Assembly: GCF_943913045.1 (NCBI RefSeq) | Contig: NZ_CALTVH010000006.1 | Coordinates: 1 to 64,000, forward strand | Origin: an uncultured Ezakiella sp. | GTDB lineage: Bacteria > Bacillota > Clostridia > Tissierellales > Peptoniphilaceae | Direction: 5' to 3' | Length of the DNA stretch: 64,000 nucleotides | In this document: in pieces, positions 1 to 9,246 of the stretch | Layout of the letters: each line of letters opens with the position of its first letter | Position numbering within the stretch: position 1 is the stretch's first letter | Program-made: the position numbers and the translations under genes | Notes under the pieces: model-generated | The model's database searches: none | What the model was told of the DNA's origin: nothing | The model's input: the letters and a program-made list of their open reading frames with translations, nothing else

Positions 1-357
1 CCAGGCACAATTGCTCCAACATGTCCTGCAATGGCAGATGGAAAATTTATGAAATGCCATTGGATGGGCCAAGCAATTAAAGGCGCTGGCGGTGTTATGA
101 CTGTTCTCGGTCTTGTTTACACAGCTATTTGCTGCAAGAAACAAATGTTTTTTGCCCTAGCTATTTCCAATGTAGTGGTTGGGATATATGCAATCTTATT
201 GCCTGCAAAATTAATTGGCGGCTGCATGAAGCCTGAAATGGCTTGCAGGGCAAAAACTATGCCTATGCTTTATATTTTGATCGGTCTTTATATCGTTATT
301 AGCATTGTTGCTGCAATTTTAAATAGGCCTTGCAATGAATCTCATCAATGTAAATAA
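1..357 (+). CDS. DUF4418 family membrane protein (5' end outside window)
   Basis: The frame is open from the first base, so the true start lies upstream; the first ATG in the window (31) falls inside the conserved part. The fragment carries the MKCHWMGQA segment that I associate with DUF4418 proteins, with Cys just before it, followed by about three hydrophobic helices (in-window residues about 29-45, 48-68 and 87-106) and a Cys-containing tail. The function of the family is not known to me. The gene overlaps the next ATPase gene by 23 bases, so it belongs to the same operon as the ABC transporter and is probably an accessory membrane subunit; that role is inference. Confidence 0.75.
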   Translation, partial: PGTIAPTCPAMADGKFMKCHWMGQAIKGAGGVMTVLGLVYTAICCKKQMFFALAISNVVVGIYAILLPAKLIGGCMKPEMACRAKTMPMLYILIGLYIVISIVAAILNRPCNESHQCK

Positions 358-1009
358 TCTATCCAAATCATTTAGACGCGGTGAAAGAGATTTTTTTGCA
401 ATTGATGATGTAAGTTTTAATGTTTGTGAAAAAGATTTTATAAATATCATTGGTAAAAGTGGGAGTGGGAAATCAACACTCCTTACTCTTTTGTCTGCAA
501 TTATTGAACCCACGTCTGGAGAGATCTTTGTAGAAGGCAAAAATCTTTCCACCATGGATGATGAAGAAAAAAGTGGATATAGAAACGAATTTATTGGTTA
601 TGTTCCCCAATCACTTGGAACCCTACCAACCCTAAATGTCCTCGACAATGTCAGACTTCCCTACTTTTTTAAAAAGCGTGAGGGAAATGGAATTGAAAGG
701 GCCAGGATGCTCCTTGATATGTGCGGCATCTTGGACCTGCAAGATGATTTTTGCAAAAATCTGTCAGGCGGTGAATTAAAAAGAGTTTTAATTGCAAGGG
801 CCCTCATGAATGAACCCAAAATTTTAATCGCAGATGAACCAACTTCTGATTTGGATTCAAAAACTACAATTGAAATTATGGATATGCTAAAAGAAATCAA
901 TGAAAAAGGCACGACTATTATTATAGTAACCCACGATAATGATTTATTAAAATACGGGTCTCGCCTTCTTGAAATGACAGATGGTAAATTAAATGAGGTG
1001 GCCTTATGA
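335..1009 (+). CDS. ABC transporter ATP-binding protein, LolD/MacB type
   Basis: A 224-aa single ATPase domain. Walker A is GKSGSGKST (about residues 40-48), the signature is LSGGELKR (about 144), Walker B is ILIADEPTSDLD and the H-loop is IVTHD. Length and sequence fit the LolD/MacB/FtsE group that partners FtsX-type permeases. The next gene is such a permease and starts four bases before this stop (ATGA overlap), so the two are translationally coupled. The likely role is to energise extrusion or lipoprotein-type transfer at the membrane; the substrate is not evident. Confidence 0.93.
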   Translation: MNLINVNNLSKSFRRGERDFFAIDDVSFNVCEKDFINIIGKSGSGKSTLLTLLSAIIEPTSGEIFVEGKNLSTMDDEEKSGYRNEFIGYVPQSLGTLPTLNVLDNVRLPYFFKKREGNGIERARMLLDMCGILDLQDDFCKNLSGGELKRVLIARALMNEPKILIADEPTSDLDSKTTIEIMDMLKEINEKGTTIIIVTHDNDLLKYGSRLLEMTDGKLNEVAL

Positions 1010-2208
1010 AATTAAATTCCAAGCAAATCGCCTTTAAAAATATTCAAAATAAAAGCGTAAGAAGCGCATCACTTATAATTTTAACAGCAATTTTAACCCT
1101 TGTTTTATTCTTATCCAGCTTTTTGATTTTGTCACTTAGAAATGGTATGAATTCGCTTGCCAACCGCATGGGTGCAGATATTATTGTGGTGCCTGAAGGC
1201 TACGATTCAAAAATCAGGGGCGCAATCCTTCGTGGAGAACCCAACACCTTTTTCTTGGACAAGTCAGTTGTTGATAAAATTAGAAAAATTGATGGAGTTG
1301 AAATTGCCACCCCTCAATTATTTATTGCCACCCTTTCCGCTGGTTGCTGTTCATTCCCGATTCAAGTCATAGGCTTTGATTCGGACACAGACTTCGTGGT
1401 AAAACCCTGGCTGGCAACCCAAGCGAAACTCCCTTTAGAAAAGGGCGAGGTCTTGGTTGGCCACAATATTGTTGGTGATTTGCATGAACATGTAAAATTC
1501 TTTAACCAAGAATTTATTATTAGAGGCAGGCTGGCAAAGACAGGAATGGGCTTTGACAATACGGTTTTTGTAAATTTTGAAGAAGCCAGACGCCTCGCCA
1601 AGGAGTACGAAAAAATTCTTAATCTCGAAGACAAGGACCATGAAAATATGATTTCATGTGTAATGATTAAGGCTGATAAGGGTGTCGACCCAGCTGAAAT
1701 TCAAAACAATATTAGGAGCGAATTTGCTGGTCAAGGCGTTTATCCCTTACTATCCCAATCCATGATGAACGAAGTAAGTACATCGACCCAAGATATGATT
1801 AAATATGTTTATATCTTAATCGCCCTTGTTTGGCTCTTGGTCTTCCTTGTGCTCACCCTTGTTTATTCAATTACAATTAAAGAACGCAAGAGAGAATTTG
1901 CAACCCTAAGAATTTTAGGAGCCAGCAAAAAGCATTTGAGGACTATTATTTTGTGGGAGATATTTACCATAAATATTTCAGGTGCTGCATGCGGAAGTGT
2001 ACTCGGCTTAATTATTTCAATTTTATTTGGAACTTGGTTTAGTCAAAGTTTCAAAATGCCATTCTTGGCACCGAATGTTTTAACGCTTGCAATGATATTT
2101 GCTGCTGTATTTGCAATTGGTACAATAATGGGTCCGCTCTCATCACTCATCTCCATCAAAAAGATGAATGCAGAAGAGCTCGGCCTCTTGTTAAGACAAA
2201 ACGATTAA
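1006..2208 (+). CDS. ABC transporter permease, FtsX/MacB type
   Basis: A 400-aa protein with one N-terminal membrane helix (about residues 20-45), an extracytoplasmic domain of about 220 residues that resembles MacB_PCD, and three C-terminal helices with the FtsX-like sequence around ERKREFATLRILGAS. It is coupled by a 4-base overlap to its ATPase. A Cys-Cys pair in the outer domain (LSAGCCSFP) is unusual and, with the Cys-rich DUF4418 partner, hints at metal or thiol chemistry, but that is speculation. A strong terminator follows about 20 bases later, closing the operon. Confidence 0.92.
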   Translation: MKLNSKQIAFKNIQNKSVRSASLIILTAILTLVLFLSSFLILSLRNGMNSLANRMGADIIVVPEGYDSKIRGAILRGEPNTFFLDKSVVDKIRKIDGVEIATPQLFIATLSAGCCSFPIQVIGFDSDTDFVVKPWLATQAKLPLEKGEVLVGHNIVGDLHEHVKFFNQEFIIRGRLAKTGMGFDNTVFVNFEEARRLAKEYEKILNLEDKDHENMISCVMIKADKGVDPAEIQNNIRSEFAGQGVYPLLSQSMMNEVSTSTQDMIKYVYILIALVWLLVFLVLTLVYSITIKERKREFATLRILGASKKHLRTIILWEIFTINISGAACGSVLGLIISILFGTWFSQSFKMPFLAPNVLTLAMIFAAVFAIGTIMGPLSSLISIKKMNAEELGLLLRQND

Positions 2209-2228
2209 AGACTTTAATACTGTTAGCT

Positions 2229-2267
2229 AAAAAAATCTATAATGACTCGTTCATTATAGATTTTTTT
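2229..2267 (+). terminator. Rho-independent terminator of the DUF4418-ABC operon
   Basis: A 16-bp perfect stem, AATCTATAATGA pairing with TCATTATAGATT and extended by A/T pairs, has a 5-base loop (2246-2250) and runs into seven T residues. Confidence 0.85.
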
Positions 2268-2544
2268 GTGCCTTTAATTTTGATAAGAAGTTTGCCAGCT
2301 TATTTTGTAAGTACTTCAATTCTTGGGCCTTTTACAAAAGCTAAATTTGTAAGAAGGCGGGCCTGACATTCTGTGCCAATTTTTTTATATTTTCAAAACA
2401 AAAGGCCTTGTGATTTTATTCTTTAAAGGCTTTTGTAATTTCAAAATAACAGCCTAATGTTTGGCATTTGTAAAATTTTCTGCTTATATAATGGGAAACT
2501 TTAATTATTGTTATTAATGGGTAAGAATTATTTGGAGGTATGAT
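2268..2544. other. Intergenic region (gene-free 2209-2544)
   Basis: Apart from the terminator at its left edge, this stretch has no open frame with a credible ribosome site. A TATAAT at 2487-2492 is a plausible -10 for the next gene; the upstream -35 is weak (TTGGCA at 2461 is 20 bases away). The segment is T-rich with short repeats of TTTGTAA, with no recognisable RNA fold. Confidence 0.4.
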
Positions 2545-4197
2545 ATGAAGATTAAAGTTAATTTGAAGGATTTGATACATAAGTACAAGGAGGGGGCTGA
2601 GGGACCTAGACCAGTGTCCAAGTCTGGTGTGGTTAAGGCTATTATATGCAGCCTGGCATTTGCATTTTTGTATTATTATTTTGTTTTGCCGCCTATAAAT
2701 ATTTTTGCAAGCGAGTTTTATCTTGCTTTAACTATTATAACTGTGGCGACTACGACTTTTGTAAATATTTTTTGCAGGCGGGGCTTTAGGAAGTCTTTTA
2801 GGCTAAGTAAATTTGCCTTTAAGTTCCTGGTTGGTATCTGGGCCATTTATTTTGTTATGGTTATTGTGTCAGCGCCGATCTTCCACGCCAAGTCTTATTC
2901 AAGAGTGCTTGAGCTCCAAGAGGGCGTATTTAAGGATGACGTGGCTGAAGTTGACTTTGACAAGATTCCAGTTGTTGACAGGGATACTGCTGTTAAACTT
3001 GGGTCTAGAAAGATGGGCGAGATGGGGGACTTGGTTTCCCAGTACAGCATCGATCCTGCCTACTCTCAGGTTACTGTTAATGGCAAGCCAATTAGAAATA
3101 CGCCTTTGGTTTATTCGGGCCTTATCAAGTGGCTGCAAAATAAATCTTCGGGCATTCCATATTATATATCCGTCGATATGGCCGACCAAGATGTTATGAT
3201 GATGAAATTGCCTCAGCCAATTAAGTATTCTTTTTCGGATAAGTTTCAAAGAAATATTAGGCGGTTGATCAGGTTTAAGTATCCGACTGCAATTATTGAT
3301 GAGATAAATTTTGAAGTTGACGACAACAACCATCCTTATTGGGTGGCATCGACCTTGAAGCCAACTGTTGGCCTCATAGGGGCCTTTGATTCCAATTCGG
3401 TTATAGTTGTGGACGCGGTAAGTGGAGAAACCAACCGCTACCAAGTGGGCCAAGTACCTGATTGGGTGGACAGGGTCTACTCTGCAAACTTAGTTATGAG
3501 GCAGCTTAACTGGAATGGAAGGATGAAACGAGGATTTTTTAACCAGTTTATTGGGCAAAAGGGAGTAACTCAGCCTACTGACGGTTACAATTACCTGTCC
3601 ATAGATAACGACATTTATATGTATACGGGGATAACTTCTGTTTTGCAAGACGAGTCTAATATCGGCTTTGCCCTTATCAATATGAGGACCAAGGAAGCAA
3701 AATTTTATCCGCTTTCATCCGCTGATGAATACTCGGCTATGGGTTCGGCTGAGGGCGCTGTCCAAGAAAAGGGTTACACAGCGACCTTCCCAATTCTCAT
3801 AAACCTCTACAATCGTCCAACTTATTTCCTATCGCTAAAGGACAATGCAGGACTCATCAAGACCTTTGCCTTTATAGATGCGCAAAATTACCAAACAGTC
3901 CGCACAGGTCAAACGGTCAAGGAGGCTTTGAAGGCCTTTAATGAATCTTATGTGGCGACTGACCACGAGCCGGTGGAAACAGAAAAGCGTAATATTATAA
4001 TAGAAGAAATTGTGCCTGTAACTGTTGAAGGCAATACCAATTACTTCATCAAGGCCAGGGGCGAGAATACTATTTACATCGCAGGAATTACCAAGTCCAA
4101 CCGCCTACCATTTTTAAAAGCTGGCGACAAGATAACGATCGAAGGCGAGTCCATTGGCGATGGAATCCAGTTTAATATTTCTGCAATCGAAGATTAG
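2545..4197 (+). CDS. Conserved membrane protein with a large extracytoplasmic domain
   Basis: A 550-aa protein. A short cytoplasmic N terminus is followed by about three membrane helices (about residues 30-50, 55-75 and 93-112). A long soluble region of about 430 residues then contains stretches such as NIGFALINMRTKEAKFYPLS and YSAMGSAEGAVQEKGY, and a C-terminal beta-rich, OB-like part follows (about 485-550). I recognise this as a conserved protein of anaerobic Bacillota usually left as hypothetical or labelled by its membrane helices; I cannot assign a function. The start is supported by TTTGGAGG nine bases upstream. A DUF1847 gene follows after nine bases, so the two are probably co-transcribed. 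Confidence 0.8.
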   Translation: MKIKVNLKDLIHKYKEGAEGPRPVSKSGVVKAIICSLAFAFLYYYFVLPPINIFASEFYLALTIITVATTTFVNIFCRRGFRKSFRLSKFAFKFLVGIWAIYFVMVIVSAPIFHAKSYSRVLELQEGVFKDDVAEVDFDKIPVVDRDTAVKLGSRKMGEMGDLVSQYSIDPAYSQVTVNGKPIRNTPLVYSGLIKWLQNKSSGIPYYISVDMADQDVMMMKLPQPIKYSFSDKFQRNIRRLIRFKYPTAIIDEINFEVDDNNHPYWVASTLKPTVGLIGAFDSNSVIVVDAVSGETNRYQVGQVPDWVDRVYSANLVMRQLNWNGRMKRGFFNQFIGQKGVTQPTDGYNYLSIDNDIYMYTGITSVLQDESNIGFALINMRTKEAKFYPLSSADEYSAMGSAEGAVQEKGYTATFPILINLYNRPTYFLSLKDNAGLIKTFAFIDAQNYQTVRTGQTVKEALKAFNESYVATDHEPVETEKRNIIIEEIVPVTVEGNTNYFIKARGENTIYIAGITKSNRLPFLKAGDKITIEGESIGDGIQFNISAIED

Positions 4198-4206
4198 GAG
4201 GAGACC

Positions 4207-4833
4207 ATGAGTGAAGAAAAATTGATTTGTGATTTATGTCCTTCCAAAAAATGTTATTCCAAGGAAGGAGAATTTCCCAAGGGCTGTCCGACTGTGGACC
4301 AGCCTGGCATGGAAGAGATAAAAAAACTATATAAGACTGAAGAGAATTATAGGATTGCTAGGGCTGCCTGCCAGACGGAAAAGGAAGGCTATCTAAAGGA
4401 CACCAGGGTCGAGGAGATTATGCGATTTTGTCGGAAGAATGATTTCAAGAAAATCGGAATCGCCTTTTGCATTGGCCTAAAGTACGAGGCCAGGGTCTTT
4501 GCGGATATACTTCGCAAAAACGGCTTTGAGGTCCACTCCATGATGTGCAAGTCGGGCGGTGTACCCAAGGAATTCTTGGATATCAAGGACGAAGAAAAAA
4601 TTCGCCCAGGCACTGAGGAGGTCATGTGCAACCCAATAGGCCAGGCGGAATATTTAAACGCCAAGGGGACCAACTTTAACGTAATTGTAGGCCTATGTGT
4701 GGGCCATGATTCACTCTTTACTAAGTACTCAGACGCCCTGGTCACAACCCTTGTAGCCAAGGATAGGGTACTCGGCCACAATCCTGTAGCTGCCCTCTAT
4801 CAGGCGGACAAGTATTTTAAAAACAGATTTTAA
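4207..4833 (+). CDS. DUF1847 domain protein, probable metal-binding
   Basis: A 208-aa protein with many cysteines: CDLCPSKKC near the N terminus, a later GCP, and Cys at CIGLKYEAR, MMCKSGG, VMCNPIGQAE and GLCVGHDS. This pattern and length match the DUF1847 family, predicted to bind metal. AGGAGG (4197-4202) lies immediately upstream and overlaps the stop of the previous gene. The biochemical role is unknown. The C-terminal half (IGIAFCIGLKYEARVF, GLCVGHDSLF) looks like an alpha/beta nucleotide- or cofactor-binding fold, but that is only an impression. Confidence 0.85.
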   Translation: MSEEKLICDLCPSKKCYSKEGEFPKGCPTVDQPGMEEIKKLYKTEENYRIARAACQTEKEGYLKDTRVEEIMRFCRKNDFKKIGIAFCIGLKYEARVFADILRKNGFEVHSMMCKSGGVPKEFLDIKDEEKIRPGTEEVMCNPIGQAEYLNAKGTNFNVIVGLCVGHDSLFTKYSDALVTTLVAKDRVLGHNPVAALYQADKYFKNRF

Positions 4834-4847
4834 TATGCGAATGTTTT

Positions 4848-4881
4848 TTGTAGGCAAAGACAAGCCAGTCTTATCCTACAA
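4848..4881 (+). other. Stem-loop between DUF1847 gene and its terminator
   Basis: TTGTAGG (4848-4854) pairs with CCTACAA (4875-4881), and AAGAC pairs with GTCTT inside it, giving a two-part hairpin 26 bases before the terminator hairpin. It may stabilise the mRNA 3' end. No known RNA family was recognised. Confidence 0.4.
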
Positions 4882-4906
4882 ATGAAAGAACTTGCAGGAA
4901 TTATAA

Positions 4907-4931
4907 GCGGGAGTTGCTACTCCCGTTTTTT
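4907..4931 (+). terminator. Rho-independent terminator after the DUF1847 gene
   Basis: CGGGAGT pairs with ACTCCCG around a TGCT loop, followed by TTTTTT. Confidence 0.9.
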
Positions 4932-5046
4932 GTGTGGTAAAAATTTTCTATGATATCAATTTTTTGTATTTTTATAAAATTGCCCGATGAATTAAAAATA
5001 TTTTTTCTAGCTGATTTAACAGTCACATATTTATGTCCAATTTTAT

Positions 5047-5076
5047 TTGCCCATTTATCGGTCATTATGTTATAAT
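5047..5076 (+). promoter_or_regulatory. Sigma-A promoter of the helicase gene
   Basis: TTGCCC (5047-5052), an 18-base spacer and TATAAT (5071-5076). The predicted start is about 45 bases before the ATG at 5128. Confidence 0.6.
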
Positions 5077-5127
5077 ATAAATATAAATCTGCATCTTTAG
5101 GTGCAAATGTTTTTGATTGGAGTTATT

Positions 5128-8100
5128 ATGGACAAGATGATTTCACTTTTAAGATACTTGAGGCAACTTTCATTCGAGAAGGACAAGACCATTTCCAACT
5201 TGGATGAACTGGATTTTTATATGTATTTGGACGACCTACCCAAAAATTCGACCTACATTGCTAGTGGCGGTGCTGAGGACGAATTTATTTTGCGTATCAA
5301 GCGTCCTTTTTCTTCAAAGTCTGCTGAGGATAGGAGGATTCAAGATCTCTATCACAGATTTTTAAAGCTTTTTTATATTATACAAAATGAAAACGAAGAT
5401 TTGGACCTCTACATTGCAAATGCCGTTCTCACTTCATCTTCCGAGTCCGACATCAACTATCCAGTCTTTACCAAGCGGATTAATATTTCTATGGATCCCA
5501 AGAAGCAAATCATTGAGCTCAAAAATTCCAATGTCGCTTCAGATTTAAACGTCAAGCTCCTGTCCAAGATTTCAAATGTAAATCCCATGGAGCTAAAGAG
5601 AATTTCAGACGAGCTAAGGCAAAATTATTATAATCCGATTTCTTCCAAGGAGTCGGCCGCCTTTATGCGGGGTATTGCCAAGCGCTTGCACGCTGAAGGC
5701 CAGGTGGTCGAAGACTATACTGCCGACTACAAGCTCACCCCTGTAACTCTGATCGATAGAAATGTTATTATTTTGGCGCCCAAAACTTCTGCAGCGACAA
5801 CGACCTTTGATCGGGCCATTGCCTTTTACGAGGCCGACCGCAAGTCGCCAATCATCGGCCAGATTTCAGGTGATTCTGTTATCCAAGAAGAAGAGGTCAA
5901 GCCCTTGGAATTTGGCCTTTTTACCAAGGAGTATAACAGCGAGCAGCTAAATATACTTAAGTCGTCATACGCCCATACAGTGACCCTAGTCGATGGGCCG
6001 CCGGGATCGGGCAAGACCCACACAGTTGCCAATATAATTGGACATTACTTGGCTGAGGGTAAACGCATTTTGGTCTTGTCAAAGAAGAAAAAAGCCCTCC
6101 GCGTTATTAAAAATATGATTGACCCTGCCTTTAATGGCCTGGTGGTCAGCAGGATCATGGATTCCAATGACGACATCAATGAAACTCTTTATTATATAAA
6201 TGAATTTATTTCCAACCATACGACACTGGAGATGGAAGCCAAGGCCAAGAAGCTGGCGGCTGAACGCTCTGATATTCTTTCCCGCATGGAAGAGACCAAG
6301 TCCACTATTTTAAACATCTTGGAAACAGAAGGCCTGCCAATTTATTATGACGATGAAAAGCTGACTCCGATTGAGGCTGCCAAGTTTGTAGTGGACAACT
6401 ACGAATATATGAGTCTCATTCCGGGCTCAATCAAAAATACCAAATTTCCTTTCGACAAGGACGAACTCGATTATCTATACAATTCCAACAAGGAAGTGAC
6501 CTTTGAAGAGGAGAAGGCCCTGGACAAAAATCTGCCAGACATTGACCTCTTGCTCACGCCTAGTCAATTTGAAGAGGTCCTTGCAAATCTGGACCGCTTG
6601 GAATTTGAATCCCTCAAATACAAGCCACTGGCACCTGCCGCCACAGAACTTGTAGCAGACGGAGTCAAAGTAATGGGCGAAACACTCACGTCCTACGGTG
6701 ACTACGAAGACCTTTACAAAGACCTAGAAGCTCTTAGGGCCTATATAGACTTGCCTGAATGGCAGCAAAATGCAATCAGGGCTGGACTAAATATAATTGA
6801 CAATAAGCAGTACAAGGAGCTCAGCCGCCTATCCATGGAGGTTGACCGCTTCAGAGCTGCCAATATCGAAACCCTGACTGGCAAAAAAATCGACTATCCT
6901 AAGATTGCCAGACACGATATAATCGAAGAGCTGGGGACCTTGGAGGAAATTTATTCCAAGAAGGACAAGCCCGGTACTTTTGATATGCTTTTCAAGAAAA
7001 ACCGCAAGCTGGTTATGGAAGAGTTCAAGATAAATAATGAACCTATACGCAGCAAAAAAGACGTTTCGGATGCTATTGTCCTTATGAACTATGACGTTCT
7101 CATTGACGAATTAAAAAGCGTTTACGATGAGCTAATCGCCAACAAAGAGGGCGAGAGCTTTGACGATTACTTTAAAAACAAGGACTTTATCTTCCAAAAG
7201 CTAGAGGAATTATATTCCTTCAAAGACCTATATATGAGAGTCCACCACAGGCTGACAGAGATTTTGCCAGCCAAGATTATAAATAAGCTGGGTCCGGTTA
7301 GCGAAAATCCTTCAAGTGAGATTCTCGCTTATCTGTCAACCGATATCTACAATCTCTTGAAGCTTATGAATTTATACAACAAGGAAGTTCTGGCCCAAAG
7401 GAAAAAATTGGAGACCAATGCAGACCTACTCAGTTCTACCGATGAGATAGACCTGGTGAACGCCCTTAAAAATGATACAGTAAATAAAAAACTCATCCAA
7501 TATGGAGAAGACTACGCAGAGTACGAGGCCATTAGCCGGAGACTGGCCATTGCCAAGAAGCGCCAGCAATTATTGAAGCGCTTGGACATTGCTCCATCTT
7601 GGAGGGAATTTTTGGACAGACGCTTTGGCATTCATGGCGAAAGGGAAGTGCCTGACCACATAGAAACCGCTTGGAAGGTAAAAATTCTGGACGAAGAAGT
7701 GTCCAAGATTATCAAAAATCCTTACGAAAAAATGCGGAAGATGCTGTCCTGGTACAGAAAATCTATTATTGAAAACAACCGTGAGTATGCAAGGACCTTG
7801 TCCTGGTACCATTTCTTAAAACGCATGGACGATAATCCAGAGATCAGGCAAACCCTAAAGGGCTTGGAGCTGACTTACAAAAAAATCGGCAAGGGCACAG
7901 GCCGCGACGCCAAAGAGCTCAAGGCCAAGGCCGATGATTTGCTCAGAGAAGCCCAAGGCTATGTACCATGTTGGCTGATGACCATTGATGACTGCATAGA
8001 CAACGTTGCCCTCAAACAATACTTTGACCTGACAATAGTTGACGAAGCCAGCCAGGCAGATATTTTATCCTTGCCAATCGTCTACACTTCGCCAAAGATA

Positions 8101-9174
8101 ATCGCAATCGGCGATGACAAACAAACCACACCACTCTACGCCAACATTGGCCTAGACCGGGTGAAAAACTTAAGGGCAGCCTCACTATCAGAGGACTTCC
8201 CAAATTATCATCTTATGGATCTGACCACATCCCTCTATGATATTTTGAAGGCCTCATTCCCGTCCTTCTTACTCAAGGAACAATTCAGGTCGGTACCAGA
8301 GATTATCGAATATTCCAACAAGCTTTCCTATGACGGCAAAATTTTACCGCTTAGGGATACCAACGATACCAAACTAAAACCAGCCTTGAACCTGGTCCAT
8401 GTCGATGGAGTCCGTGATGGCGATATTAATAAGGCCGAAGCTGATAAGATTTTGCAAATGATCAAAGATTTCTTGGCGGACCCAGCCTACGATGGCAAGA
8501 CCATAGGCGTAATTTCCTTGCTGGGAGAGGCTCAAGCTAAGCTTATAGACGATATGATGATTGAGCAAATTGACATAATCGACTATGACAACCGCAAGCT
8601 TATGGCAGGCACGCCAGTCGATTTCCAAGGGGACGAAAGAGATATTATCTTACTGTCAATGGTAGATAGCCCGCAAGACAAACCCCTCCGCCTCATGAGC
8701 GAAGGTGGCGAAGACTTAAACAAGAAGCGTTACAATGTAGCCTTCTCACGGGCCCGCGACCAAGAATTTTTGGTCACCTCCCTCAAGCAAAAGGATTTAA
8801 AAACTGGCGACCTCAGACAATTTACCATCGAATACTTTGAAGAAAGCCATGAAAATTACCACAAAAACCATAGTCTCACAGCCTTTGAAGAGGAAATTAA
8901 GTCCGAGCTCGAACGCGCAGGCTTTGAAGTTGAAACCAACCATTCAGCCGGTAAATACCCGCTGCCGCTGGTGGTCAAGGAACCAAAAGTTGCAGTTATG
9001 GCCCACTCGGCCAGCATGAAACCCGACCGCGACAAACTAAACGTCGAGCTTGAAACCACACTTACACTTGAAAGAGTTGGTTGGAAGCTGGCTCACATCC
9101 GCGAAAGCAAATACATCTATGATCCAAAAACCGCCATAGATGAATTGGTCGAGAATATAAATAACAGAAGATAA
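5128..9174 (+). CDS. Large SF1 (UPF1/DNA2-like) helicase with degenerate C-terminal nuclease-like domain
   Basis: A 1348-aa protein; the ATG at 5128 is chosen because GGAG lies five bases upstream, whereas the GTG at 5101 has no site. All SF1 motifs are present: Walker A GPPGSGKTHT (Lys about 296), DEASQ Walker B (about 972-976), GDDKQ (motif III), EQFRS (motif IV), DFQGDERD (motif V) and YNVAFSRAR (motif VI). About 650 residues of charged, coiled-coil-like sequence separate motifs I and II. The last 95 residues (from FEEEIKSELERAGFEV, about 1253) look like the REase_MTES_1575/Vsr-type fold that ends many such helicases. Where the family has D and ExD, this protein has P and MxH, so nuclease activity is probably lost. 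It has its own promoter and terminator and stands alone; a nucleic-acid or anti-phage role is inference. Confidence 0.88.
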   Translation: MDKMISLLRYLRQLSFEKDKTISNLDELDFYMYLDDLPKNSTYIASGGAEDEFILRIKRPFSSKSAEDRRIQDLYHRFLKLFYIIQNENEDLDLYIANAVLTSSSESDINYPVFTKRINISMDPKKQIIELKNSNVASDLNVKLLSKISNVNPMELKRISDELRQNYYNPISSKESAAFMRGIAKRLHAEGQVVEDYTADYKLTPVTLIDRNVIILAPKTSAATTTFDRAIAFYEADRKSPIIGQISGDSVIQEEEVKPLEFGLFTKEYNSEQLNILKSSYAHTVTLVDGPPGSGKTHTVANIIGHYLAEGKRILVLSKKKKALRVIKNMIDPAFNGLVVSRIMDSNDDINETLYYINEFISNHTTLEMEAKAKKLAAERSDILSRMEETKSTILNILETEGLPIYYDDEKLTPIEAAKFVVDNYEYMSLIPGSIKNTKFPFDKDELDYLYNSNKEVTFEEEKALDKNLPDIDLLLTPSQFEEVLANLDRLEFESLKYKPLAPAATELVADGVKVMGETLTSYGDYEDLYKDLEALRAYIDLPEWQQNAIRAGLNIIDNKQYKELSRLSMEVDRFRAANIETLTGKKIDYPKIARHDIIEELGTLEEIYSKKDKPGTFDMLFKKNRKLVMEEFKINNEPIRSKKDVSDAIVLMNYDVLIDELKSVYDELIANKEGESFDDYFKNKDFIFQKLEELYSFKDLYMRVHHRLTEILPAKIINKLGPVSENPSSEILAYLSTDIYNLLKLMNLYNKEVLAQRKKLETNADLLSSTDEIDLVNALKNDTVNKKLIQYGEDYAEYEAISRRLAIAKKRQQLLKRLDIAPSWREFLDRRFGIHGEREVPDHIETAWKVKILDEEVSKIIKNPYEKMRKMLSWYRKSIIENNREYARTLSWYHFLKRMDDNPEIRQTLKGLELTYKKIGKGTGRDAKELKAKADDLLREAQGYVPCWLMTIDDCIDNVALKQYFDLTIVDEASQADILSLPIVYTSPKIIAIGDDKQTTPLYANIGLDRVKNLRAASLSEDFPNYHLMDLTTSLYDILKASFPSFLLKEQFRSVPEIIEYSNKLSYDGKILPLRDTNDTKLKPALNLVHVDGVRDGDINKAEADKILQMIKDFLADPAYDGKTIGVISLLGEAQAKLIDDMMIEQIDIIDYDNRKLMAGTPVDFQGDERDIILLSMVDSPQDKPLRLMSEGGEDLNKKRYNVAFSRARDQEFLVTSLKQKDLKTGDLRQFTIEYFEESHENYHKNHSLTAFEEEIKSELERAGFEVETNHSAGKYPLPLVVKEPKVAVMAHSASMKPDRDKLNVELETTLTLERVGWKLAHIRESKYIYDPKTAIDELVENINNRR

Positions 9175-9180
9175 AAATAA

Positions 9181-9238
9181 AAAGCCCTTGCGGGCTTTGT
9201 GGAATCCCTTAGGTCTGGATGACCTGGGGGATTTTTTT
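9181..9238. terminator. Tandem bidirectional terminators between helicase and radical SAM gene
   Basis: The first hairpin is AAAGCCC/GGGCTTT with a TTGC loop; read on the minus strand it runs into TTTTTATTTTT. The second is AATCCCTTAGGTC/GACCTGGGGGATT (G-T pairs allowed) followed by seven T on the plus strand. Together they serve the two convergent genes. Confidence 0.85.
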
Positions 9239-9246
9239 ATTTAAAA

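Noticed and set aside
2899..3453. A 184-codon minus-strand frame
   Set aside because: It lies inside the well-supported 550-aa membrane protein gene and has no start signal.
5128..9174. The helicase as part of a multi-gene defence island
   Set aside because: Neighbours are a DUF1847 protein and a radical SAM protein, each with its own terminator; no nuclease, methyltransferase or toxin gene is adjacent.
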